From contig OY763044.2 in the NCBI GenBank assembly GCA_963666825.2, forward strand, positions 124,001 to 188,000: a stretch of 64,000 nt of DNA, in the 5' to 3' direction. The position numbers were made by a program, and so were the translations under genes. Source of the stretch: Saccharicrinis sp963666825 (GTDB taxonomy: Bacteria; Bacteroidota; Bacteroidia; Bacteroidales; Marinilabiliaceae). Below, piece by piece: positions 54,337-64,000 of this stretch (the first letter of the stretch is position 1; each line of letters opens with the position of its first letter). Below the pieces are notes generated by a model. The model ran no database searches, was not told the origin of the DNA, and saw only the letters and a list, made by a program, of their open reading frames with translations.

Positions 54337-57300
54337 ATGAGAAATATATATGTTTTTTTTATAGGACTATTATTGTTCTTAGGGGTAGATAATGCTTTTT
54401 CTCAAGATCCTTATGCTGATGGAACAAGTTTAGCTGCCGGAACAACGATAAACGTCGGGTGGTCAGTTGCTTCAGGAACTGTTGTCAATGCAGAGGGTGA
54501 TTTAAGGACTACTCAAAAAGGTGTAGTTAGTGGAGAAATGAATATTGTAGGAACATTTGATGCAGTAAGTGTTGATGTTTATGGTACATTAAATGTCGGA
54601 GGGAATTATATTCGTAATGATTGGGAGGGATTACATATATATTCCGGAGGAGTGGTTGAAATTATAGGGTATTTTCAGTCTAATCAATCCATAACTGTCG
54701 ATTTTGGCGCAACCTTGATTGTACATGGAGATTTAAATGTTCAAAATTGGCTTACAGTAAACGGAAATGTTATTGTGTTAGGCTCTGTTACAACAGGCAG
54801 TAGTCCAATTGATGTTGGTGCAACCGGAAATTTAGTTATAGGTAATGGTTTAAATGCAGGAAATGATGTTATTGCTGATGGCGATAATGCTGATAATATT
54901 TATGTTTTAGGAGGAACTGTTTCAGCTCCGGGATGGTCTGATATTTCGCAAAATGGGAACGGTACGGCATTAGATTTTGTAAATAATGAAAGCACTACCA
55001 ATCCTGACTTATTTGAGCTTGTGCAGGATTTAGGATTAATCGGATCAGGACCAATTGTGGGTACTTACTCTGAAAGTGGTGATTATACCTTTACAGTGCC
55101 AGCAGGAGTTACCTCTTTAACAGTAGAATGCTGGGGAGCCGGAGGAGCCGGCGGAGGTTCTAGAAATAATAAACAAGGAGGTTCCGGTGGTGGTGGTGGT
55201 GCCTATTGTTCTTCTATTTTAATAGTTACTCCCGGCCAGGTAATACCTTTTACGATTGGTGCTGGTGGTGTTGGATCTACGGGTAATGGTAATAATGGAG
55301 GAGCAACAACATTTTTAACATTAACTGCTAATGGAGGTACAGGAGGTGCAAGAAATAGAGGTGCTATAGGTACTGGTGGTACTGCAACAGGAGGAACAAC
55401 CAATATTACAGGAGAAAATGGTACCGTTGGAAATAATAGAGGGCAAGCCGGAGGTGCTGGTGCTAACGGTGGAGCCGGAGGTGCTGGTAATGTGTCAAAT
55501 AATGATGGAAATTCAGGAACATCGCCAGGAGGAGCGGGTGGTGGTGCTGAATATTCTGGGTATAATAGGTCAGGAGGTAATGGAGCCGATGGTCAGGTAA
55601 CTATTACATTTGAATTGCCTGCAGCAGAAACCGGTCCTGTATATTACTCATATCGGTCAGGTAACTGGAATGCAGTATCTACCTGGACTCATGATCCGGG
55701 AGGTACAACTCAAACGGCTACCGATATTCCTACAGATGATTCAAGGGTTGTGATATTAAACGGACGTACAGTTACACTTACTTCTGATGTAACTAATACA
55801 GGTTTAAGTATGTCAATTCTTTCTGGTGGTTTTGTAAATATGGCAACTTACAGGTTTATCAATACCTTAGATGAGTTGAGTGGTCAGGGAACTTTAAAAT
55901 TGGCAAGTGCTAATTTTCCTGTTGTTTCAACAAACTATCTGGTAACTACTAATGGAGGTACAGTTGAATATAATAATAGTTCTGATTTTGAATTACCATC
56001 AACGCAAACAGAATATAACCATTTAATTATTAATGGATCTACTGTTGCAACACAAAAGCATGATTTAACTCTATATGGTGATTTACATATAAAACAAGGA
56101 ACATATCGAATTAATGATGGAACCACTGCTCGCTATCAATTAGCTATTAACGGAGATGTAACAGTAGATAGTGGAGCATCAATTACTGTTGGTACTGGTA
56201 ATACTATTGCAAATGATGTAAGTGGAGGTACTGCTCCATTTATTGATTATTATATAAAACAGACACATAGGGTAGTAGTCAATGGGGATTTTACCAATAA
56301 TGGAACAGTTCGCTTTACAAACCAAAGTTACCCTCAATATAGAGCCTTTCCAACAAATGGAGCTGCAACTGTATATTTTATGGGTGCTGCAGATAATACA
56401 TTAACATGTAATAGTCAAACTGATTTTTATAATTTAGTATTAGATAAAGGAACCGATCAAACATTTAAGTTAACTGTTAATTCATCTTCTTATAGTAATT
56501 TTAGGTTGTATGGTCGTAACTCATATGGAGGTGATACCTCGGCATCTGGGGGATCAGATCAAAATCCAAACTTGCGTAAAGCGTTATGGATACGTACCGG
56601 ATCTTTAGTGTTACAAGGTCTTACCGTGATTCCTTCATTAACAGAAGGTGGTGATGGAGGTACTCCAAATAGTGATTTCTATATACCTGTAAATGGTGCC
56701 TTAATTTTAGATGGATCAGATGTTGTGGTGTTATCTACTGCCGATGACTATACAGAGGTTAATGCTGCTTATGGATTATCCGGAGGTAGTAATGGTGCTT
56801 ATAATATTAATGAAGGGTCAAATGCTCAATCATTTTCTATTTATGGTAAAGTACAAATTAATGATGGATATTTTTCTACGCGCGAATCAGGTGGTTTTAT
56901 TACCTGGGATATGGCTTCAGGAGAATTCGTTGTTAATGGAGGTACTGTTGATGCGAAACAGTTTAGAGCAGCAGGAGGTTCTGATGGTTTAGCATCTTAT
57001 ACGCAAACCGGAGGTACTGTTATTCTACGTGGTCAGTTGCAGCGAAGTACAGCATCTTTAAGTTCAGTTAGCGATTTGGTAAATGCAAATTTAGACTTAA
57101 CCAGAAAGACTGATGGTTTGGATGGTAGTAAAGGTACTCTTAACATTAATAATCCTGATAATATATTTAGTATGTCAGGAGGTACTATTAAAATATTAGA
57201 TCTTTGTGGAACAAGTAATGGATATGCAATTGATATTTTTTCAGCAGAAAAAAATATTAATGTTAGTGGAGGTACTGTAGAGGTCAATCCTCAAAAAGAT

Positions 57301-60300
57301 AATTACACTTTTAAAATACGTTCGGCTGCATCATTTGGTAATTTTGTTGTTAATAGAGTTAGTGGAAATTCGGAGATACAGTTGAATAACAATAATTTAC
57401 CAACAGGAGTTACTGTGGATGGCAGCTTAACAGTTTTAGATAATATTACATTAACTAATGGTGTTTTTAATGCCAATGGCTTTGATGTGAATGTTGGTGG
57501 TAATTTCAGCATAGCTGATGGAACAACTTATACAACAGGAGCGAACCGTACTGTATTTAATGGTACAGCTCAACAAAAGTTAACTGTAGAATTAGCATCT
57601 GCATTAAATTTAAATAAACTGGTAATTAATAAAGCATCAAATGAGCTTTTGTTAGATGGAGTACAAACTACAATAAATGTTGCTGATTCGTTAATTATAT
57701 CTAATGGTAAATTAGATGACAACGGTAAAACCTTAAATGTTTCAGGTAATATTTATAATGCAGGAGTACATACGGGCGATGGACAAATTGTAATGTATGG
57801 TTCGTCAATAAATGGTAATGGTTCAGGTCAGTTTAAGAATATCTTATTAAATAGAAGTGGAGAAATTACTCTTGATGCCAATACTACTGTAAATGGAGTT
57901 TTGACTTTTAATCAGGATTATTTTTTAAATATAGGAACCAATAATATCTCATTTGCTGCAGATGCGAGTATTACAGGTGCTTCATCTTTAAGGTATATAA
58001 AATCAGCCGGTAATGCAGGTGATGGTGGTGTTACGTTTATCTATAACTCAGTAACTACCAAAAACTGGCCTGTAGGAGTTGATGTTTATTCTCCTGTTAC
58101 TATCGGATTTATATCTGCTCCGACAACTTATGGTTCAGTTACTATTGCTCCAGTAAACTACGAGCATCCGGTAACCACTACAGATGGTGAGGCCTTGTCT
58201 TATTTTTGGCGTGTAAAGTCAAGTGGTTTTTCTGGCATAGAAGGAAAAGTATCTCATACGTTTAATTATGATCAATTGGATGTTCAGGGAACAGAGTCTG
58301 CATATTTACCTGCTCGTTATGATGCCACTGCTTATGAATGGAATAAAGGAACAGTATCAGATGTAGATGAATCAAATAATCAAATAAATAACTGGACTGC
58401 ACCAACACTAAGTGCAGATTATATTGATGGTGATTATACTGCTGGATTAAATAGTGCATTTGGTACACCTACAAAATATTATAGTCGTGCAGATGGTTTA
58501 TGGAATAATGCTTCAACATGGTCAACCACTAGTCATACAGGTGCCTCTGCTTCAAGTTTTCCTGGTTCTGGTGATATTGTAATTATTGGAAATGGAAATA
58601 CTGTATCCCTTCAAAGATGGAATAATACACCGGATAGAGATCCTGAATATAGTGCAAGTTTGCAAGTGGAGTATGGAGCAACTCTGGATGCTACTTACAA
58701 TCCAGGTAGTGATTTTGGGATGATAGTAACACATCCTTCAGGAAATGGTACTATTCGTATTAGTGCGGCTTATGACTATAATACAGAATTTGAATTTCCT
58801 AATGGAGATTTTTCTGATTATAATTCCAATGGAGGTACTACAGAGTTTTATACCTTAAATCCTAACCCAAGTCTTATAAACTATTTTCCTGATGGAGTTA
58901 AAGAATACGGAAATTTAACGATTACCTTGGCTGGAGCGTCAAATGTTGTTTTTGCAAATCATGATGTACATATTAAAGGTGATTTAACAATGAATGGAAC
59001 AAGTGCTGACTCATGGTTTTGTCCAACATGGGGAAGTTCTGGCTGGATTGAAAAAACGATAACAATTGATGGTGATTTTGATATTGTAGGAGGATCTTTT
59101 TTCTGGAATTATAATAATAATGTAAGGCAGGATGTTGTTGTTAAACAAGATCTTATTGTAGGTAAGGATAAAGGTGGAATTGGGGCAAGAGGTGCTTATA
59201 ATCAATCTATATCAATTGGAGGAAACTTTATAAATAACTCTAGTGCGTACGATAGTTATAGTAATACTTATGGTGCCTATCTTGTGAATGTTCCTCTTAT
59301 CTTTTATAGTGATGCTAATGCGAAGATTACATCAACGGAAGGATCACCGCGAACAACATTTGAAAGTGTCAAAGTTAATAAAGGTGCGTCTCAGCTTACT
59401 ACATTAACCATGGATATTGCAGGAGCAGTTAGTTACGCTACGGATAAATGGTTAAATTTAATTAATGGTACTTTCATATATAATCGTAATGTCAATGTTT
59501 CTATATATTCAGGTGATAGCTTCTCAATACCTGGAACCTCAGGATTGATAATTAATACCACAAATACATTTGATATTTGTCGTGGTAATAATAGTAACGA
59601 TGATGATGTATATTTAAATGGAAAGTTAACAGTAATTGATGGAACTGTTCGTATTGGTGATAGTTCAAGAAATATTAATAATGATATAGAATATTCAGGA
59701 GGAGGACTTTCAGAAATTAATGTTCAGGGAGGTAGCTTGTTTGTAAATGGGCAGATTCGCCGTAATCCTGCATCCTCTGCTGGTATTTTAAAGTACAATC
59801 AGAGTGGGGGAACTGTTACTATTAATGGTAGAAATACTCTGGCTACTAATGCAAAGTTAGAGGTATTAAATACAGGTAGTGAATTTAATATGTCGGATGG
59901 TACATTAACTATTGTACGCGGTGGAGGTACTACATACGGAGATTTATATTTGCGTCCGGAGAATTCTTCTGTTACCGGTGGTGAAATTATTTTTGATAAT
60001 TCAGGTGTTGGTGATCAAGATTATCTGTTAGATTCTAATGTGTCATTAAATGATTTAACAGTAAATGGTAATGGAAGTACTGCTACAGTTGAATTGTTAT
60101 TAAGTCCGTTAACGTTAAACGGAAACCTTACGTTGGCAAACTCTAACAGTGTTTTAGATGCTAATACTGACTATAGTGTTGATGTAACTATTGAAGGTGA
60201 TTTTAATAATAATGGAGTATATAATTATTATGGAAACACAACAACTTTTTCAGGAGGTACGCAGCAAATTACAGGAACTGCTGATATTGAATTTTATAAT

Positions 60301-63300
60301 TTGGTAGTTAATTCATTAACAAGCTTAACTATTAATAATGACGTTACTGTGTATAATGATCTTACTTTAAGGCAAGGAACTCTTGCTGCTGGCATATATA
60401 CTATAAATGCAAAAGGAGATGTAATTAATAATGCAACCTATACATCATCAGGTAGTGGATTGGTTTTAAATGGTAGTGACAGTCAGGAGTTGTCTGGTAC
60501 GGGTACCTTTGCCAGAGTAGAACTTGCAAATAGTAATGGTGCTGTATTGGCAAATGATATAACAATTAATGGAGAATTAGCGCTTACATACGGAATTCTA
60601 AATGTTAAGAATTATTTACTTTCTTTAGCAGAAAGTGCTTCTGTGTCTGGTAGTTTCGGTGTAAACAATATGATTACTACCAATGGAGTTTATAGTAATA
60701 GTGGTATAAAAAAAGTGTTTTCTTCGGGAGATACACCTGCGTTTACTTTTCCAATTGGAGTGAATGGTAAGTACACACCTGCGATTTTGGATTTATCGGC
60801 AAGTGATAATGCAGCATCCATTCAGATACATCCTGTAGATTATAAGCATCCTGCTAATATAGATGAAACAAATGTATTAGATTATTTTTGGGCTGTTGAG
60901 AGTGAAGCTTTAAGTAATGCTTCCGGATTACTTACCTTTACTTATGTTGATGAAGATATTCAAGGAGATGAAACACAATATTATGCAGCTCGTTTGTTAG
61001 TTCCAGGCAGTAGCTGGACAAAAAATAATACGGTTGATGAAGCAAATAATCTAATATCGTTTACTATTTCAGGTAATAATATTAGTGGTGAATATACTGC
61101 AGGATTGGAGAGTGCTTTCCCGGATAATGTGCCTGAGTATACCAGTAATGCCGATGGAGACTGGTCTGATTCAGGTATTTGGACACAGACAGGAGGTGAT
61201 ACCTATAGTTTAACAGGTGCGCCTAATGGGTTTATCGTTGTTGTGAACAATGAGGTGGCTTTAGATGAAAATTTTGCACAAGCTTATCGAACTACAATAT
61301 CCGCTGATGCAAAACTAAAAATAGATGACGTAACTTATGGCCATAATTTGGGAACTGTTTCTGGCTCTGGTACTCTTTATCTAGAACAGGGTAATCTACC
61401 GGAGGGTAATTATGATGCTTTCTTAGGTTGTAATAATAGTTCCACTCTTGAGTTTGGTGGTGTTTCTAATGATTATAGTATTTTGGCAGATCTATTTAAC
61501 AATGCTGCTAATCTATTATTTTCAGGTACTGGTACAAGAACATTGCCTAATGCCGATTTAACTATTTGTAAAACATTAGTAATTGATGGTCCGGTGCTGA
61601 ATAATAGTGTTTTTAATCGAACTATTTATGTAAATGGATCTTTTACTCGTTTGTCTGGTAGTTTTTATAGTGGTACTGGTTCAACTGCAACAGTTTCATT
61701 TACAGGTTCAGTACAGCAATATGTTGGAGGTTTTACAGGTATAAATACTTTAAATAACCTTGAAGTAAATAATTCGGCAGGATTAATTTTGGACGATGAT
61801 ATTGAACTTGCAGGAAACTTATTGTTAACGAATGGTTTAATTACTACTTCAGCAACTAATACATTGACAATAACCAACACTTCAAATTCTTGTGTTACTC
61901 CAACTGTAGGGAAAACAACATCATATGTAAATGGACCATTAACGAAAAAGATGAACCAAAGTGATTCATTTGTTTTTCCTATTGGTATTGATGGTGAATT
62001 AGGAAGTAAGTTGAAAATTACAGCTGTACAAACAGGAACTAAACTATGGACTGCTGAATATAAGCGACCTAATAGTACTTATGAAAATTATTCGTTTCCT
62101 TTAACCGCTATTAATAGTCATGAATACTGGAGCTTGTCAACTCCAGGAGGGGGTCAGGCTAAAGTGCAGTTAGGATGGGATTCAGGTAGCGATATTACTC
62201 CTGGTATAACAGAACATGGATTAACAGATATCAGGGTTGTTAATTATGATGGAGCTGATTGGCAAGAGATTGCTTCTACCGCAAGCGGTTCAGAGACAAG
62301 TGGTAGTGTAATTACAGATAGCCGTGTAACAGTGGCCGAAGAAGGTACTGACTTTACAACTGCAACTGTAAATACAAATAAACCAAAAGTTAGATTGAAT
62401 CCTGATGGTTCTTTATGTGATTTATCCACAGGTATCAAAGTTGAATTGATATCAACGGTACCTACAGTGGCAGATTATGAACTATCTTATTCAATAGATG
62501 GAACTCCTCAAACCGCTGTTGCTGTTAGTAGTTTTCCTTATTACCTACCTACTCCTTCTGTTGGAGTTTATGAAATAACAGGTTTTAAATATGATGATAA
62601 AATTCGGGTTGGTGTATATGATGCAACAGCAGTTGAAGTATTTCCAACGCCAACAACTGCTGATGCAGGTGAAGATCAGAGTTTGCAAGGACTAACACAA
62701 GCAACCCTGGATGGAAATTCTGCTGTTGTTGGAAGTGGGGTTTGGAGTATTGTTAGTGGTACTGGAGGTTCTTTTGTTGATCCAACAGATCCTGTAACAA
62801 AATTTAATGGTACAGCAGGTTCGTCATATGTTCTTAGTTGGACCATTACTAATGGAGATTGCCAGTCTGTTGATCAGGTTACAATTGCATTTCCATTAGT
62901 TACTCCACATGTTTGGATAGGAAATACAAATGATTGGTTTACTACCAGTAACTGGTCTGATGGAATTATTCCTGATGAAACGGTAGATGTTACATTAAGT
63001 GCCGTAACTTCGCCCAAAGTTGATGCTGTTATTAATAATACAACAGAAGCAAAAGTAAAGAATTTAACTATTGAGAGCGGAGCTTCCTTAACTCTTTCGG
63101 AGGGAGCGAAATTTACGATAAATGGAGATTTGGTTACTAATGATAATTTAACTATTCAGACCAGTGTTTCCAGTCCTGCATCAGTCTTAGTTTATGGAAC
63201 AGTAACAGGTAATGCTAATTACGAATGGACAGGTTTAACAAATATGTATTGGTGGCATATTGGTCTTCCTGTGACAGGTGTTTCAAATACTGATTTTGAT

Positions 63301-64000
63301 GCATCGTACGGAGCTACGGATTATGCGTTAAACAGATATACAACTTCTGGTTGGCAACGAATTGCCGGAATTAATGAGGTTGATGCAGATTACAGTTTTA
63401 GTACAGACTTATTGGAAGGATATTCACTATTACCTCGTTATAATTATGATTTAAAATATTCCGGTGTATTGAATAATGGAGATTATTCTCAATCGTTTAG
63501 TAATGCAGGATGGTATTTAATAGCAAATCCATACCCATCATATTTAGATGTAGAAGATGCCGGTTTTGACAAAGGCAATTTTATCAATACTATTTTCATC
63601 GATGGTTATAATAATACAATATCTATCTATAATACATTAACTAATATTGGTATAAATAATGGAAGCAGATATGTAGCACCTGGTCAGGCAATGTGGCTTA
63701 GAACATATGGTACAAATGATGCTATTTCGATTGCAAATACGGCTCAGGTTCATTCTACAGGTAGTTTAAAATCCTCCGTTGTAGAAGATGATAATATATT
63801 TAGATTTACATTGAGTGGAAATAACAATACAGATGAATCTGCAGTATTAATAAGTGAAGATTTTGGATCTGAGTTAGTTTCTGTTTACGACTCAGAAAAG
63901 AAGATGAATGGCGGAAATATGTTGAATGTTTATTCGTTAAAAGAAAATAAAAATATTGCTATAAACGCACTTCCTTATTTGGAGTCTGAGCAAACTATAC
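54337..64000 (+). CDS. Giant secreted beta-helix-repeat protein with Gly-rich insert, C-terminus beyond window (giant 3)
   Basis: The ATG at 54337 opens a frame with no stop to the window end, over 3221 residues. The MRNIY signal peptide is cleaved near S22/Q23. Next come a beta-rich head (about 25-240), a glycine-rich domain (about 242-428) beginning YTFTVPAGVTSLTVECWGAG, and long beta-helix-like repeats broken by W-containing borders (SGNWNAVSTW near 445; DGLWNNASTW near 1386; DGDWSDSGIW near 2272). An immunoglobulin-like region (about 2770-2850) precedes the shared C-terminal module, which begins near 2859 (VWIGNTNDWFTTSNW). The window stops at INALPYLESEQTI. By comparison with giants 1 and 2, about 160 residues including the T9SS sorting domain remain, for about 3,380 in total. 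Confidence 0.82.
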   Translation, partial: MRNIYVFFIGLLLFLGVDNAFSQDPYADGTSLAAGTTINVGWSVASGTVVNAEGDLRTTQKGVVSGEMNIVGTFDAVSVDVYGTLNVGGNYIRNDWEGLHIYSGGVVEIIGYFQSNQSITVDFGATLIVHGDLNVQNWLTVNGNVIVLGSVTTGSSPIDVGATGNLVIGNGLNAGNDVIADGDNADNIYVLGGTVSAPGWSDISQNGNGTALDFVNNESTTNPDLFELVQDLGLIGSGPIVGTYSESGDYTFTVPAGVTSLTVECWGAGGAGGGSRNNKQGGSGGGGGAYCSSILIVTPGQVIPFTIGAGGVGSTGNGNNGGATTFLTLTANGGTGGARNRGAIGTGGTATGGTTNITGENGTVGNNRGQAGGAGANGGAGGAGNVSNNDGNSGTSPGGAGGGAEYSGYNRSGGNGADGQVTITFELPAAETGPVYYSYRSGNWNAVSTWTHDPGGTTQTATDIPTDDSRVVILNGRTVTLTSDVTNTGLSMSILSGGFVNMATYRFINTLDELSGQGTLKLASANFPVVSTNYLVTTNGGTVEYNNSSDFELPSTQTEYNHLIINGSTVATQKHDLTLYGDLHIKQGTYRINDGTTARYQLAINGDVTVDSGASITVGTGNTIANDVSGGTAPFIDYYIKQTHRVVVNGDFTNNGTVRFTNQSYPQYRAFPTNGAATVYFMGAADNTLTCNSQTDFYNLVLDKGTDQTFKLTVNSSSYSNFRLYGRNSYGGDTSASGGSDQNPNLRKALWIRTGSLVLQGLTVIPSLTEGGDGGTPNSDFYIPVNGALILDGSDVVVLSTADDYTEVNAAYGLSGGSNGAYNINEGSNAQSFSIYGKVQINDGYFSTRESGGFITWDMASGEFVVNGGTVDAKQFRAAGGSDGLASYTQTGGTVILRGQLQRSTASLSSVSDLVNANLDLTRKTDGLDGSKGTLNINNPDNIFSMSGGTIKILDLCGTSNGYAIDIFSAEKNINVSGGTVEVNPQKDNYTFKIRSAASFGNFVVNRVSGNSEIQLNNNNLPTGVTVDGSLTVLDNITLTNGVFNANGFDVNVGGNFSIADGTTYTTGANRTVFNGTAQQKLTVELASALNLNKLVINKASNELLLDGVQTTINVADSLIISNGKLDDNGKTLNVSGNIYNAGVHTGDGQIVMYGSSINGNGSGQFKNILLNRSGEITLDANTTVNGVLTFNQDYFLNIGTNNISFAADASITGASSLRYIKSAGNAGDGGVTFIYNSVTTKNWPVGVDVYSPVTIGFISAPTTYGSVTIAPVNYEHPVTTTDGEALSYFWRVKSSGFSGIEGKVSHTFNYDQLDVQGTESAYLPARYDATAYEWNKGTVSDVDESNNQINNWTAPTLSADYIDGDYTAGLNSAFGTPTKYYSRADGLWNNASTWSTTSHTGASASSFPGSGDIVIIGNGNTVSLQRWNNTPDRDPEYSASLQVEYGATLDATYNPGSDFGMIVTHPSGNGTIRISAAYDYNTEFEFPNGDFSDYNSNGGTTEFYTLNPNPSLINYFPDGVKEYGNLTITLAGASNVVFANHDVHIKGDLTMNGTSADSWFCPTWGSSGWIEKTITIDGDFDIVGGSFFWNYNNNVRQDVVVKQDLIVGKDKGGIGARGAYNQSISIGGNFINNSSAYDSYSNTYGAYLVNVPLIFYSDANAKITSTEGSPRTTFESVKVNKGASQLTTLTMDIAGAVSYATDKWLNLINGTFIYNRNVNVSIYSGDSFSIPGTSGLIINTTNTFDICRGNNSNDDDVYLNGKLTVIDGTVRIGDSSRNINNDIEYSGGGLSEINVQGGSLFVNGQIRRNPASSAGILKYNQSGGTVTINGRNTLATNAKLEVLNTGSEFNMSDGTLTIVRGGGTTYGDLYLRPENSSVTGGEIIFDNSGVGDQDYLLDSNVSLNDLTVNGNGSTATVELLLSPLTLNGNLTLANSNSVLDANTDYSVDVTIEGDFNNNGVYNYYGNTTTFSGGTQQITGTADIEFYNLVVNSLTSLTINNDVTVYNDLTLRQGTLAAGIYTINAKGDVINNATYTSSGSGLVLNGSDSQELSGTGTFARVELANSNGAVLANDITINGELALTYGILNVKNYLLSLAESASVSGSFGVNNMITTNGVYSNSGIKKVFSSGDTPAFTFPIGVNGKYTPAILDLSASDNAASIQIHPVDYKHPANIDETNVLDYFWAVESEALSNASGLLTFTYVDEDIQGDETQYYAARLLVPGSSWTKNNTVDEANNLISFTISGNNISGEYTAGLESAFPDNVPEYTSNADGDWSDSGIWTQTGGDTYSLTGAPNGFIVVVNNEVALDENFAQAYRTTISADAKLKIDDVTYGHNLGTVSGSGTLYLEQGNLPEGNYDAFLGCNNSSTLEFGGVSNDYSILADLFNNAANLLFSGTGTRTLPNADLTICKTLVIDGPVLNNSVFNRTIYVNGSFTRLSGSFYSGTGSTATVSFTGSVQQYVGGFTGINTLNNLEVNNSAGLILDDDIELAGNLLLTNGLITTSATNTLTITNTSNSCVTPTVGKTTSYVNGPLTKKMNQSDSFVFPIGIDGELGSKLKITAVQTGTKLWTAEYKRPNSTYENYSFPLTAINSHEYWSLSTPGGGQAKVQLGWDSGSDITPGITEHGLTDIRVVNYDGADWQEIASTASGSETSGSVITDSRVTVAEEGTDFTTATVNTNKPKVRLNPDGSLCDLSTGIKVELISTVPTVADYELSYSIDGTPQTAVAVSSFPYYLPTPSVGVYEITGFKYDDKIRVGVYDATAVEVFPTPTTADAGEDQSLQGLTQATLDGNSAVVGSGVWSIVSGTGGSFVDPTDPVTKFNGTAGSSYVLSWTITNGDCQSVDQVTIAFPLVTPHVWIGNTNDWFTTSNWSDGIIPDETVDVTLSAVTSPKVDAVINNTTEAKVKNLTIESGASLTLSEGAKFTINGDLVTNDNLTIQTSVSSPASVLVYGTVTGNANYEWTGLTNMYWWHIGLPVTGVSNTDFDASYGATDYALNRYTTSGWQRIAGINEVDADYSFSTDLLEGYSLLPRYNYDLKYSGVLNNGDYSQSFSNAGWYLIANPYPSYLDVEDAGFDKGNFINTIFIDGYNNTISIYNTLTNIGINNGSRYVAPGQAMWLRTYGTNDAISIANTAQVHSTGSLKSSVVEDDNIFRFTLSGNNNTDESAVLISEDFGSELVSVYDSEKKMNGGNMLNVYSLKENKNIAINALPYLESEQTI

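Overview
The window looks like a chromosomal segment of a Bacteroidota bacterium, most likely class Bacteroidia. The signs are a SusD C-terminus at the left edge, exported glycoside hydrolases with lipoprotein signals, a class 3 fructose-bisphosphatase, an ExbB-ExbD-ExbD-TonB operon, a Bacteroidota-type TamB, and giant secreted proteins ending in a type IX secretion (T9SS) sorting domain. The DNA is AT-rich and most starts lack a Shine-Dalgarno sequence. I place it near Marinilabiliales-type marine or anaerobic polysaccharide degraders with low confidence. I saw no rRNA, tRNA, CRISPR array, IS element or prophage.

Region 1 (1-10602, + strand) is the right part of a polysaccharide utilization locus. 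It holds the last 20 residues of a SusD-like protein and a terminator, then GH88 unsaturated glucuronyl hydrolase, PL8 lyase, GH3 with a PA14 insert, an alpha/beta-hydrolase esterase, an SGNH esterase and GH31. The lyase would cleave next to a uronic acid, GH88 would remove the unsaturated uronyl end, the esterases would strip acyl groups, and GH3 and GH31 would trim beta- and alpha-linked sugars. This suggests an acylated, uronic-acid-containing heteropolysaccharide.

Region 2 (10603-32306) is mostly housekeeping: fbp, a single-domain response regulator, a DUF4185 lipoprotein with a GH2 beta-mannosidase, pepD, a DUF4831 protein with the NAD(P)H-hydrate repair enzyme, a peptide transporter, the TonB energizing operon and tamB. 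The tamB membrane anchor lies upstream of every standard start codon.

Region 3 (32507-37409, + strand) starts with tsaD, followed by a compact five-gene cassette: PqqD-like protein, a small Ser/Thr-rich peptide with a leader-like N-terminus, an HPr-kinase-like ATPase, an S26/S24-like peptidase with a probable Ser/His dyad, and an ABC exporter. It resembles the accessory half of a phosphorylated lasso-peptide cluster but lacks the lasso cyclase and the B2 protease. It is the best candidate here for an undescribed peptide modification and export system.

Region 4 (37410-64000, + strand) carries three giant secreted proteins: 2017 aa, 2786 aa, and over 3221 aa running off the window. They share an N-terminal MRNIY signal peptide and a roughly 525-residue C-terminal module. 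In the two complete proteins the module ends in a T9SS sorting domain. Their central regions differ: Fn3/jelly-roll/GEVED in the first, beta-helix-like repeats in the other two, and a glycine-rich insert in the third. The first two also share about 120 bp of upstream DNA. A small conserved gene of unknown function and an unusual purine-rich intergenic region sit before the third.
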